Part shown: positions 24,730 through 33,234 of the stretch, in pieces | Layout: each line of letters begins with the position of its first letter | Numbering within the stretch: the first letter of the stretch is position 1 | NCBI RefSeq assembly: GCF_029893585.1 | Contig: NZ_JARXYX010000012.1 | Location: 124,001-188,000 of the forward strand | Length of the DNA stretch: 64,000 nucleotides | Direction of reading: 5' to 3' | Origin: Streptomyces sp. LBL | GTDB lineage: Bacteria > Actinomycetota > Actinomycetes > Streptomycetales > Streptomycetaceae | Translations under genes and position numbers: made by a program | Notes under the pieces: model-generated | The model's input: the letters and a program-made list of their open reading frames with translations, nothing else | The model's database searches: none | Told to the model about the DNA's origin: nothing

Positions 24730-25140
24730 ATGGCGGAAACACCCCCGGGGCCGGACCCGGCCGGCCCCGTTCCCGCCGTACGGCCGTTCCTGGTCACCGC
24801 CGGCCGGGTGGCACCCAGCGCGAACGGCCGGACGATGCCCGTCGAGACCCAGGTGGTGGCCACCGCCGAGGGACTCGACGTGCTCGACCGGCTCTCCTTC
24901 GAACAGCACGACATCGTCGCCGCCTGTCGGCAACCGCAGTCCATCGCGGAGATCGCGGCCCGGCTGCGGCTGCACCTGAACGTGGTCCGTGTCCTCGCCG
25001 AGGACCTGCGCGCGGCGGGGCAGCTCACGGTGCACGTGCCCGACACCGGCGCCACCCACGACGCCTCCGTCCTGCGAAGGGTTATCGATGGCCTGCGCGC
25101 CATCCCCGACTCCCGAGGGGTACTCCGTGATTCCGACTGA
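24730..25140 (+). CDS. cvnC: CvnC: DUF742 protein (conservon 2)
   Basis: 136 aa. VRPFLVTAGRVAPSANGRTMPVETQV and a winged-helix-like SIAEIAARLRLHLNVVRVLAEDLRAAGQLTVH identify DUF742. ATG 24730 has GAGGAGAAAG upstream. The 3' end overlaps cvnD2 by 14 bp. Confidence 0.92.
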   Translation: MAETPPGPDPAGPVPAVRPFLVTAGRVAPSANGRTMPVETQVVATAEGLDVLDRLSFEQHDIVAACRQPQSIAEIAARLRLHLNVVRVLAEDLRAAGQLTVHVPDTGATHDASVLRRVIDGLRAIPDSRGVLRDSD

Positions 25141-25726
25141 ACCGGCCATCCTCCCAGCGGCCGCGCAGGCCGCCGTGAGACCGCCGCTGCCGGTCAAGAT
25201 GGTGATCGCGGGCGGCTTCGGGGTGGGCAAGACGACCGCCGTCGGTTCCATCTCCGAGATCGAGCCGCTGACCACCGAGGCCGCCATCACCGAGGTGGCA
25301 GCCGGCGTGGACGACCTCAGCCACACTCCGCGCAAGACCACCACCACGGTCGCGATGGACTTCGGCTGCATCACCATCGACCCGACCCTGAAGCTGTACC
25401 TGTTCGGCACTCCCGGACAGGAGCGGTTCGGGTTCATGTGGGACGACATCGTCGAGGGCGCGGTCGGCGGGCTCGTCATCGTGGACACCCGCCGCCTCGA
25501 CGACTGCTACGCGGCCGTCGACTACTTCGAGCACCAGCAGATCCCGTTCGCGGTGGCCGTCAACGCCTTCGACGGGCAGGTCCAGCACACCCTGGACGAG
25601 GTCCGCTGGGCGCTCGACGTCAACGACCGCGTCCCCGTGGTGGTGTTCGACGCCCGCGAACGCGGCTCGGTGCGGGACGCCCTGCTCGTCGTACTCGAAC
25701 AGGCACTGGCCCGCACGGAGGGCTGA
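25127..25726 (+). CDS. cvnD: CvnD: small Ras-like GTPase (conservon 2)
   Basis: 199 aa from GTG 25127, with GAGGGG upstream, inside the end of cvnC2. P-loop GGFGVGKTTAVGS, G3 LYLFGTPGQERFGFMWDD, divergent G4 AVAVNAFDG. It is the GTPase output component of the conservon. Compared with conservon 1 the catalytic-site glutamine follows the canonical DxxGQ-like TPGQE. A strong hairpin follows 24 bp downstream. Confidence 0.93.
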   Translation: MIPTEPAILPAAAQAAVRPPLPVKMVIAGGFGVGKTTAVGSISEIEPLTTEAAITEVAAGVDDLSHTPRKTTTTVAMDFGCITIDPTLKLYLFGTPGQERFGFMWDDIVEGAVGGLVIVDTRRLDDCYAAVDYFEHQQIPFAVAVNAFDGQVQHTLDEVRWALDVNDRVPVVVFDARERGSVRDALLVVLEQALARTEG

Positions 25727-25749
25727 ACAGCGGTACGGCGGTACGGCGC

Positions 25750-25783
25750 AGGGCCCGGGCGAGATGACGATCGCCCGGGCCCT
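25750..25783. terminator. Bidirectional terminator hairpin
   Basis: AGGGCCCGGGCGA (25750-25762) pairs perfectly with TCGCCCGGGCCCT (25771-25783) across an 8-nt loop. It lies between the convergent cvnD2 gene and the permease gene, and would serve both. Confidence 0.8.
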
Positions 25784-25818
25784 CTGCCGTAGAACCAGCC
25801 GCTCCGGCCGCCGCGGCA

Positions 25819-26487
25819 CTAGCTGCTCCGGCGCACTCCGGCCGACACCGCGAACCGGTTCAGCGCCCAGAACAACCCGAGCGTCACCAGCGCCATCAGG
25901 GCGACCAGGGTGGCGCCCCCGACGACCTTCTCGTAGTTGCGCTGGTAAAGGCCGTCGACGATGTACCGGCCGAGGCCGCCGAGGGAGACGTACGCGGCGA
26001 TGGTGGCCGTCGAGACGATCTGGATGGACGCCGAGCGCAGGCCGCTGAGGATCAGCGGAAGCGCGACGGGCAGTTCCACCTGGAACAGGATCCGGGACTC
26101 CTGCATGCCCATGCCGCGGGCCGCGTCCACCGGGGACGGGTCGACGGAGCGCATCGCCTCGTAGGTGGTGACCAGGATCGGCGGGATGGCGAGGACGACC
26201 AGCGGGATCATCACCGGCAGCAGACCGAGACCGAGGATGACGAACATCAGCACCAGCAGGCCGAAGCTGGGCAGGGCGCGGGCGGCGGTGGCGATGAACG
26301 CGAGGGCGTTGCCGCCGCGGCCGGTGTGCCCGGTCAGCAGGCCGACGGGCAGGCCGATCGCGGCGGCGATGGCGAGCGCCAGGAGGGAGTAGCCGACGTG
26401 CTCGCCCAGCCGGGTGGGGATGCCGTCGTAGCCCGTCCAGTGGGCACTGTCGCTGAAGAACGCGTTCATGAATTTCAGGATGTTCAT
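25819..26487 (-). CDS. Compatible-solute ABC transporter permease (OpuCD/ProW type)
   Basis: 222 aa, five to six TM segments. The permease EAA loop reads VDAARGMGMQESRILFQVELPVALPLILSGLRSA, diagnostic for OpuB/OpuC-type permeases. ATG 26487 overlaps the previous stop (ATGA). It pairs with the permease encoded at 26484-27197 to form the membrane channel for glycine betaine, choline or similar osmolytes. Confidence 0.92.
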   Translation of the reverse strand: MNILKFMNAFFSDSAHWTGYDGIPTRLGEHVGYSLLALAIAAAIGLPVGLLTGHTGRGGNALAFIATAARALPSFGLLVLMFVILGLGLLPVMIPLVVLAIPPILVTTYEAMRSVDPSPVDAARGMGMQESRILFQVELPVALPLILSGLRSASIQIVSTATIAAYVSLGGLGRYIVDGLYQRNYEKVVGGATLVALMALVTLGLFWALNRFAVSAGVRRSS

Positions 26488-27197
26488 TTGACCGCGTCCT
26501 CCAGGGCGAGCGTGGCCGGTTCGGGCCGGGCCGCGGCCGCCTTCGGTTTCTTGCGGGCGCCGCTCGGCATCCACGGAGTCAGCAGCACGCGCAGGCCCAC
26601 CAGCAGAGCGTCCAGGACGATCGCCAGGACGGCCGTGGTGACCACCGAGTTCACGGCGAGTTCGGGCCGGTGGTAGAACATCGCGTCGGCGAGCAGGTTG
26701 CCGAGCGCGCCCTGGTTGCCGATCAGCGTGCCGACGCTGACGAGGCTGACGCTCGAGACGACCGCGATGCGCAGTCCCGCGATGATGGCGGGCACGGCGA
26801 TCGGCAGCTGCACCTGGACGTAGCGGCGTACGGGCCCGAAGCCCATGGCGGTCGCGGCGGCCAGCGTCTCCTGCGGCACCGACCGCACACCGTCCACGAT
26901 CGCCGGGACCAGCACCACCAGGCTGTAGACGCCCAGCGGGATCATCACGGTGAGCTCGGTCTGGCCGGTGTAGTCGATGAGGACGACGAAGAAGGCCAGC
27001 GAGGGGACGGCGTACAGCACGGTCGTCACCCACAGCACCGGCGGGTACAGCCAGCGGAACCGCACGCACAGCTGGGCCAGCGGCAGTGCCGTCACCAGGC
27101 CGAACAGGACCGGCAGCAGGGCCTCGCGCAGATGCAGGCCGACCAGGCCGAGCCAGCTGTGCTGGAGGTCGCTGGGGATGTCGAAGAAGCCGTTCAT
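26484..27197 (-). CDS. Compatible-solute ABC transporter permease (OpuCB/ProW type)
   Basis: 237 aa. TM segments include LREALLPVLFGLVTALPLAQL, LWVTTVLYAVPSLAFFVVLI and VMIPLGVYSLVVLVPAIV. EAA loop: ETLAAATAMGFGPVRRYVQVQLPIAVPAIIAGLRIA. Overlaps both neighbours by 4 bp. Followed by a charged C-terminal tail (ARKKPKAAAARPEP). Confidence 0.92.
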   Translation of the reverse strand: MNGFFDIPSDLQHSWLGLVGLHLREALLPVLFGLVTALPLAQLCVRFRWLYPPVLWVTTVLYAVPSLAFFVVLIDYTGQTELTVMIPLGVYSLVVLVPAIVDGVRSVPQETLAAATAMGFGPVRRYVQVQLPIAVPAIIAGLRIAVVSSVSLVSVGTLIGNQGALGNLLADAMFYHRPELAVNSVVTTAVLAIVLDALLVGLRVLLTPWMPSGARKKPKAAAARPEPATLALEDAVK

Positions 27198-28351
27198 CCG
27201 GCGGCCCTGGTGAACTTCGTGGCCTCGGCGGCCTCCTCGGGCGCGCGTCCTTCGGCGTGCGCGCCGCGGATCGCCTCGCCGATGGTCTGCTGGGAGACCA
27301 CCCCGGCGGCCCGGCCCTCGGCGTCCACGGCGACCGCCCAGCCGGTGGGCGAGAGCACCGCGCAGTCCAGCGCGGCCCGCAGCGATTCGGTCCCGGCGAC
27401 GAACGGCCGTCCGTACGGCAGGAGCTGGTCCGTCCTGATGTCCCCGGCGGTCAGCCGGCCCGGCTCGCCCCAGCCGAGCGGCTTGCCCTCCAGGTCCGTC
27501 ACGAGGAGGTAGGGGGCCTCGGAGGTGTCACGGGCGGCGATCTGCTCGGCGGTGGAGTCGATCGCGACGATCGGCGCGGTCAGCAGCTCCAGTCCGGCGG
27601 AGGGGAAGAAGGACAGCCGCCGGATTCCGCGGTCCGCGCCGAGGAAGTCCTCCACGAACGCGTCCGCGGGATGCGACAGCAGCTCGGCGGGCGGCGCGAA
27701 CTGGGCGAGCTTGCCGCCGGTACGCATCACGGCGACCATCGTGCCGATCTTGACGGCCTCGTCGATGTCGTGCGTGACGAAGACGATCGTCTTGCCCAAC
27801 TCGTCCTGGATACGCAGGAGTTCTTCCTGCAGCCCCTTGCGGACCACGGGGTCGACGGCGGAGAACGGCTCGTCCATGAGCAGTACGGGCGGATCGGCGG
27901 CGAGGGCGCGTGCGACACCGACACGCTGCTGCTGTCCGCCGGACAGCTGGTACGGGTACCGCTTGGCGAGCGCGGCGTCGAGCCCCACGCGCTCCATCAG
28001 CTCCCGGGCCCGGGCCCGCGCCTTCTCCTTGCCCCAGCCGAGCATGCGGGGCACGGTGGCGATGTTGTCGACGATCGTGCGGTGCTGGAAGAGACCGGCG
28101 TTCTGGATGACGTACCCCATGGACCGGCGCAGCGTGTTCACGGGCTGCTGCGTGATGTCCTTGCCGTCGAGCAGGATGGTGCCCTCGCTCGGCTCGACCA
28201 TCCGGTTGATCATGCGCAGGGTCGTCGTCTTCCCGCAGCCCGAGGGCCCGACGAGGACGGTGATCGAGCGGTCGGGTATCTCCAACGAGAGCCGGTCGAC
28301 CGCCACCGTGCCGTCCGGGTACCGCTTGGTGACTGAATCTATCCGTATCAA
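27194..28351 (-). CDS. Compatible-solute ABC transporter ATPase with CBS domains (OpuCA/ProV type)
   Basis: 385 aa. Walker A VGPSGCGKTTTLRM, Q-loop VIQNAGLFQH, signature LSGGQQQRVGVARAL, Walker B VLLMDEPFSAVD, switch His in VFVTHDIDEAV. The C-terminal third (about 255-370) is a CBS pair, the ionic-strength sensor in OpuA/OpuC ATPases. I set the start at TTG 28351 (LIRIDSVTKRYPDGT), which has AAGGG upstream and matches the family N-terminus; the in-frame GTG at 28465 would add an implausible Cys/Pro-rich leader. First gene of the three-gene operon. Confidence 0.9.
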   Translation of the reverse strand: MIRIDSVTKRYPDGTVAVDRLSLEIPDRSITVLVGPSGCGKTTTLRMINRMVEPSEGTILLDGKDITQQPVNTLRRSMGYVIQNAGLFQHRTIVDNIATVPRMLGWGKEKARARARELMERVGLDAALAKRYPYQLSGGQQQRVGVARALAADPPVLLMDEPFSAVDPVVRKGLQEELLRIQDELGKTIVFVTHDIDEAVKIGTMVAVMRTGGKLAQFAPPAELLSHPADAFVEDFLGADRGIRRLSFFPSAGLELLTAPIVAIDSTAEQIAARDTSEAPYLLVTDLEGKPLGWGEPGRLTAGDIRTDQLLPYGRPFVAGTESLRAALDCAVLSPTGWAVAVDAEGRAAGVVSQQTIGEAIRGAHAEGRAPEEAAEATKFTRAAG

Positions 28352-28578
28352 GGCGCCGAATACCCTTCGGGTCTGGCAGAAGTCGCCCGCTCCAGGACAG
28401 TCGTGCGGGCCGTTGGGGGGAGAGTCTAGACGGCTTGTGTGGGGGCTCGACGCTGGGCGGACCATCGGTTTCCGCCGGTGGGCCGCCGGTGAGTCCGTGA
28501 GTCCGTGAGTCTTACGAAGCCGTGACGTGGTGGGCGCGGCCCGGTCGTCCGGCCCGCCCCCGCCCCTAGCGTGGCCGC

Positions 28579-29607
28579 ATGCGCGTACTGGTCACCGGCG
28601 GTGCCGGATTCATCGGGTCCCCTGTTGTCGAGGCTCTGGAAACCCACGGGCACGAGCCCGTCGTCTACGACGTCCGCACCGACCCCCCGTCGGACGTGCG
28701 GGATCCCCGGGCGGTCGGCCGCGCCCTGAAGGGCGTGGACGCGGTGTGCCACCAGGCGGCGATGGTCGGCCTCGGCGTCGGCTTCTCCGACGCGGCGGAG
28801 TACGTCTCCCGCAACGACCTCGGTACGGCCGTCCTGCTCACCGCGATGGCCGACGCGGGCGTACGACGGCTGGTGCTGGCCGGGTCGATGGTCGTGTACG
28901 GCGAGGGCCGCTACGACTGCCCGCGGCACGGAGTGGTCCGCCCCGGTCCGCGTGCCGTCGCCGACCTGGACGCCGGGCGCTTCGAGCCCACCTGCCCGGA
29001 GTGCGGGGCGGAGCTGTCGCCCGGGCTGGTCGCCGAGGACGCCCCGGTCGATCCGCGCAACGTCTACGCCACGACCAAGCTGGCCCAGGAGCACCTGGCG
29101 GCGGCATGGGCGCGGGCCACGGGCGGGTCGGCGGTGTCGCTGCGCTACCACAACGTGTACGGGCCGGGCATGCCCCGCGACACCCCGTACGCGGGCGTCG
29201 CCTCCTTCTTCCGCTCGGCGCTGGCCCGCGGCGAGGCCCCGCGCGTCTTCGAGGACGGCCGCCAGCGGCGGGACTTCGTGCACGTACGGGACGTGGCGGC
29301 GGCCAACGTGGCGGCACTTCAGGCTCCCGCGCGCAAGGGCGCGCTCACCGCGTACAACACCGGCAGCGGCGAGCCGCACACGGTCGGCGAGATGGCCGGG
29401 GCGCTCGCTTCCGCGCACGGCGGTCCGCAGCCGGTGGTCACCGGGGAGTACCGGTTGGGCGACGTACGGCACATCACGGCGGACTCGGCGCGGCTGCGGG
29501 CGGAGCTGGGGTGGAAGGCGGAGGTCGGGTTCATGGAGGGAATGCGGGAGTTCGCGCGGGCCGGACTGCGCGGGAGTGATCGCGCGGGCCGGACTGCGCT
29601 GGGGTGA
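28579..29607 (+). CDS. NAD-dependent sugar epimerase/dehydratase with Cys-rich insertion
   Basis: 342 aa extended SDR. Rossmann motif VTGGAGFIGSPVVEAL, catalytic YxxxK in NVYATTKLAQEH, and RRDFVHVRDVA near the sugar-binding region. It resembles UDP-glucose 4-epimerases. Between the fourth strand and the active Tyr there is an insertion with Cys114 (YDCPRHG), Cys139 and Cys142 (CPECG), which looks like a zinc-binding knuckle. The 3' end is made of two tandem 28-bp units (29553-29608), so the last residues (RAGLRGSDRAGRTALG) are a repeat product. Likely makes a nucleotide sugar for the glycosyltransferases downstream, by inference from context. Confidence 0.87.
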   Translation: MRVLVTGGAGFIGSPVVEALETHGHEPVVYDVRTDPPSDVRDPRAVGRALKGVDAVCHQAAMVGLGVGFSDAAEYVSRNDLGTAVLLTAMADAGVRRLVLAGSMVVYGEGRYDCPRHGVVRPGPRAVADLDAGRFEPTCPECGAELSPGLVAEDAPVDPRNVYATTKLAQEHLAAAWARATGGSAVSLRYHNVYGPGMPRDTPYAGVASFFRSALARGEAPRVFEDGRQRRDFVHVRDVAAANVAALQAPARKGALTAYNTGSGEPHTVGEMAGALASAHGGPQPVVTGEYRLGDVRHITADSARLRAELGWKAEVGFMEGMREFARAGLRGSDRAGRTALG

Positions 29608-29771
29608 TCGGTGCCCCCGTGAGGTACCCCGGCGGTGACCGCTCAGACCCCGGTGCCGCCGGCGTCACGCCGCAGAGGGAACGCGAGAGATCGCGCGGGC
29701 CGGAGGGCCGGGCTGCGCGGGAGTGATCGGTGCGCCCGTGGGGTGCCCCGGCGGTGGCCTTTCAGACCCCG
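29553..29771. repeat. Tandem and dispersed duplication at the epimerase/kinase junction
   Basis: A 28-bp unit starting CGCGCGGGCCGGACTGCGC occurs at 29553-29580 and 29581-29608 and again, slightly expanded, at 29692-29728. A longer segment continuing through GTGATCGGTGCNCCCGTG and ending TCAGACCCCGG is duplicated (about 29581-29652 and 29692-29771). The second copy contains the 3' end of the kinase gene. This points to a local duplication. Confidence 0.7.
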
Positions 29772-30874
29772 GCGGCCGGCAGCGTCACCTCGAACCGGCA
29801 GCCCCCGGGAATGTTCCGTACGGTGGCCTGCCCCTGGTGGGCCTCCACGATGCCCCGCACGATGGCGAGGCCGAGGCCCGCGCCGGCGGGCGGGGTACGG
29901 GCGTGCGTGCCGCGCCAGCCGGTGTCGAAGACGCGCGGCAGGTCCTCCTCGGGGATGCCGCCGCAGCCGTCCGTGACGGACAGGACGACCCCGTCGGGGC
30001 GGCGCTCGGCGGCCACCGCGACCGTGCCGTCGGCGGGTGTCCGGCGGATGGCGTTCACCAGCAGGTTGCCCAGGACCCGGCTCATCTCCTTGCCGTCCAC
30101 CTCGACCGGCACGGGCTCGACCCGGTCCCCGACCAGCCGTACGCCGTGCTCGCGCGCGAGTGGGTCGGCGCCCGCGAGGGCGTCGCCGACCAGGTCGTAC
30201 AGGGAGATACGGCTCGGGCTCAGCGGCAGTGTCCCCGCGTGGATGCGGGAGAGTTCGAAGAGGTCGCCGACCATGCCGTTGAGACGTTCCACCTCGGTGC
30301 GGATCTGCCGGAGGTAGCGGTCGGGGTCGGCGGCGACACCGTCCTCCAGCGCCTCGGACATCGCGCGCAGTCCGGCGAGCGGGGTGCGCAGGTCGTGCGA
30401 GATCCAGGCGACGAGTTCACGCCGGGAGGTCTCCAGGGCGCGTTCGCGTTCCCGGGACTCGGCGAGCTTGGCGCTGGTGGCCTCCAACTCATGGCTCAGC
30501 TCGGCCAGTTCGGCGGTGGCCGGGCCCTCGGGGGAGGTGAAGTCGCCACCGTCGCCGAAGGAGCGCGCGGCCAGCGCGAGGGCGTGGCTGCGGGCGACCA
30601 CCCAGCGGCCCAGCAACAGTGCGGTGGCGAGGGAGACCACCGCGGCCATGGCGACGACCGTCGTGACGACCTTCAGGTCGTGTGCGGACAGGAACATCGC
30701 CTGGGCGACGGCGAGCGTGCCCGCGAGCATCGCGGTCACGGCGACCGCGGCGACCACGGCGAGGTGGGTGGCGACCGAGCGGCGCCGGATGAACAGCAGC
30801 ACGCCCGCGCCGAGCACGCCGACCGCGGCGGCGCCGAGGAAGGCGAAGAGGGCGATGAGGAAGGTGTCGCGCAT
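29762..30874 (-). CDS. Two-component sensor histidine kinase
   Basis: 370 aa. Two or three N-terminal TM segments (residues 4-27, 36-60 and 67-90) with almost no extracellular loop, HAMP-like linker, dimerisation helix with phospho-acceptor His160 (AWISHDLRTPLAGLR), N box NLLVNAIRR (weak: Asn then Arg), G1 DGCGGIPEEDLPRVFD, G2 GAGLGLAIVRGIV. The tiny extracellular part suggests intramembrane sensing. ATG 30874 has CGAGG upstream; a GTG at 30880 overlaps the regulator's stop. Last gene of the pair with the response regulator. Confidence 0.9.
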   Translation of the reverse strand: MRDTFLIALFAFLGAAAVGVLGAGVLLFIRRRSVATHLAVVAAVAVTAMLAGTLAVAQAMFLSAHDLKVVTTVVAMAAVVSLATALLLGRWVVARSHALALAARSFGDGGDFTSPEGPATAELAELSHELEATSAKLAESRERERALETSRRELVAWISHDLRTPLAGLRAMSEALEDGVAADPDRYLRQIRTEVERLNGMVGDLFELSRIHAGTLPLSPSRISLYDLVGDALAGADPLAREHGVRLVGDRVEPVPVEVDGKEMSRVLGNLLVNAIRRTPADGTVAVAAERRPDGVVLSVTDGCGGIPEEDLPRVFDTGWRGTHARTPPAGAGLGLAIVRGIVEAHQGQATVRNIPGGCRFEVTLPAAGV

Positions 30875-30876
30875 GG

Positions 30877-31581
<705 letters not shown>

Positions 31582-31693
31582 GCCGCCAGCCTCGCACCGT
31601 ACCCGCGCCGACGCGCCTCCCGGCTCCCGACGTCCGCGTTTCGTAAGGAGCCGAAGTCCGGTATGCCCCTTTCGTGCTCGTAGGGTGAGAGCC

Positions 31694-32626
31694 GTGACGA
31701 TCTCTTCCGCTCCCCTCCCGGACCTGCTGTCCGTGGACGTCGTACTCCCCTGTCTCGATGAGGCCGAGGCGCTGCCCCGGGTGCTGGAGCGCGTTCCGCC
31801 CGGCTGGCGCGCGCTGGTGGTGGACAACGGCTCCACGGACGGTTCCGCCCGCATCGCCCGGACCCTCGGCGCGACCGTCGTACGCGAGGAGCGGCGCGGT
31901 TTCGGCGCCGCCTGCCACGCGGGCCTGGCCGCCGCCACGGCCGACGTCGTCTGCTTCTGCGACTGCGACGCGTCCCTCGATCCGGCGGACCTGGTGCCGT
32001 TCGTACGGGAGATCCTGGCCGGCGAGGCGGACCTCGTTCTCGGCCGGCGCCGCCCGCAGACCCGCGGTGCCTGGCCCGTTCACGCTCGCGCGGGCAACCT
32101 CGCCCTGACCCGGCTGCTCCGCCGCCGCACCGGACTTCGACTGCACGACCTCGGACCGCTGCGGGCCGCCCGGCGCGGGCCGCTGCTCGCCCTCGGTCTT
32201 ACTGACCGCCGCAGCGGCTATCCGCTCCAGATGGTGGTGCGCGCCGCCGAGGCGGGCTGGCGGATCGCCGAACACGACGTCCCGTACCGGCCGCGCACCG
32301 GCGCCTCCAAGGTGACCGGCACCTGGCGCGGCACCTGGCAGGCGGTGCGGGACATGAGCCGGGTGCTGGCCGAGCCCGCGACGGCCGCGGAACAGGCCGA
32401 GACCCGGACGGCCACCGAGCAGACCGAGCCCACGACGACCACAGGGCAACCCGAAACCGGGACGACCACCGAGCAGACCGAGCCCACGACGACCACAGGG
32501 CAACCCGAAACCAGGACGACCACCGAGCAAGCCGGGCCCGCGACAGCGACCGAGCAGACCGAGCCCACGGCGACCACGGGTCAACCCGAGACCGGGACGA
32601 CCACCGAGCAGGGGGTGCGCGCGTGA
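31694..32626 (+). CDS. GT2 (dolichyl-phosphate-mannose synthase-like) glycosyltransferase with repeat tail
   Basis: 310 aa from GTG 31694. GT-A fold: VVLPCLDEAEALPRVLERV, VVDNGSTDGSARIA, and a DCDASLDPADL metal-site motif (DxD-like). C-terminal catalytic features YPLQMVVRAAEAGWRIAEHDVPYRPRTGASKVTGT match DPM-synthase-like enzymes that load a sugar on polyprenyl phosphate. No TM helices follow; instead residues about 230-308 are a Thr/Glu/Pro/Gln-rich tail made of an 18-residue repeat (EQTEPTTTTGQPETGTTT type; 54-bp unit at 32417-32610). Overlaps the next gene by 4 bp. Confidence 0.88.
   Translation: MTISSAPLPDLLSVDVVLPCLDEAEALPRVLERVPPGWRALVVDNGSTDGSARIARTLGATVVREERRGFGAACHAGLAAATADVVCFCDCDASLDPADLVPFVREILAGEADLVLGRRRPQTRGAWPVHARAGNLALTRLLRRRTGLRLHDLGPLRAARRGPLLALGLTDRRSGYPLQMVVRAAEAGWRIAEHDVPYRPRTGASKVTGTWRGTWQAVRDMSRVLAEPATAAEQAETRTATEQTEPTTTTGQPETGTTTEQTEPTTTTGQPETRTTTEQAGPATATEQTEPTATTGQPETGTTTEQGVRA
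32417..32612. repeat. 54-bp in-frame tandem repeat in the glycosyltransferase tail
   Basis: Units begin GAGCAGACCGAGCCCACG at 32417 and 32471, with shorter, diverged units at 32525 and 32552. The first two copies are nearly identical, indicating recent expansion. All lengths are multiples of three. Confidence 0.85.
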
Positions 32627-33234
32627 CCACGCTGCTCGTCATCGCGAAAGAGCCCCGGCCGGGCCGGGTGAAGACCCGGCTGACCCCGCCGTTCACGCCG
32701 CACGAGGCGGCCGCGCTGGCGGAGGCGTCCCTGGCGGACACCCTGGACACGGTGGTACGGACGCCCGCCCGACGCCGGGTCCTGGTCCTGGAGGGCGAGC
32801 CCGGCCCCTGGCTGCCCTCCGGTTTCCACGTCGTACGGCAGTGCGCGGGCGGCCTCGACGAACGGCTGGCCGCCGCCTTCGCGGGCTGCGCCGGCCCGGC
32901 CCTCCTCATCGGCATGGACACCCCCCAGGTCACGCCGGAACTGCTCCAGGTGGACTTCGCGGACTGCGACGCGTACTTCGGGCCCGCCGAGGACGGCGGC
33001 TTCTGGGCGCTGGGCCTGGCCGCACCGGATCCCGCGCTGCTGCGGGGCGTGCCGATGTCGACCGCGCACACGGGCGCCGCCCAGCGTGCCCGGCTCGCGG
33101 GGCTACGGGTGCGGGACCTGCCGCGCCTGAGGGACGTGGACACGGCGGACGACGCGGAGGCGGTCGCCCGGTCCGCGCCCGGCGGCCGGTTCGCCGCGGC
33201 GCTGGCCCGGCTCAGCCCGGCCGGGGCCCGGTGA
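32623..33234 (+). CDS. DUF2064 (TIGR04282-like) GT-A-fold protein
   Basis: 203 aa. LLVIAKEPRPGRVKTRLTPPFT at the N-terminus is the nucleotide-binding motif of DUF2064, and LLIGMDTPQVTPELL plus FGPAEDGGFWALGL are the other signatures. The family has a nucleotidyl/glycosyltransferase fold; databases sometimes call it an arsenosugar-type glycosyltransferase, but no ArsM or ArsS is nearby so that role is not supported. GTG start overlaps the GT2 stop (GTGA). Confidence 0.87.
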   Translation: MTTLLVIAKEPRPGRVKTRLTPPFTPHEAAALAEASLADTLDTVVRTPARRRVLVLEGEPGPWLPSGFHVVRQCAGGLDERLAAAFAGCAGPALLIGMDTPQVTPELLQVDFADCDAYFGPAEDGGFWALGLAAPDPALLRGVPMSTAHTGAAQRARLAGLRVRDLPRLRDVDTADDAEAVARSAPGGRFAAALARLSPAGAR

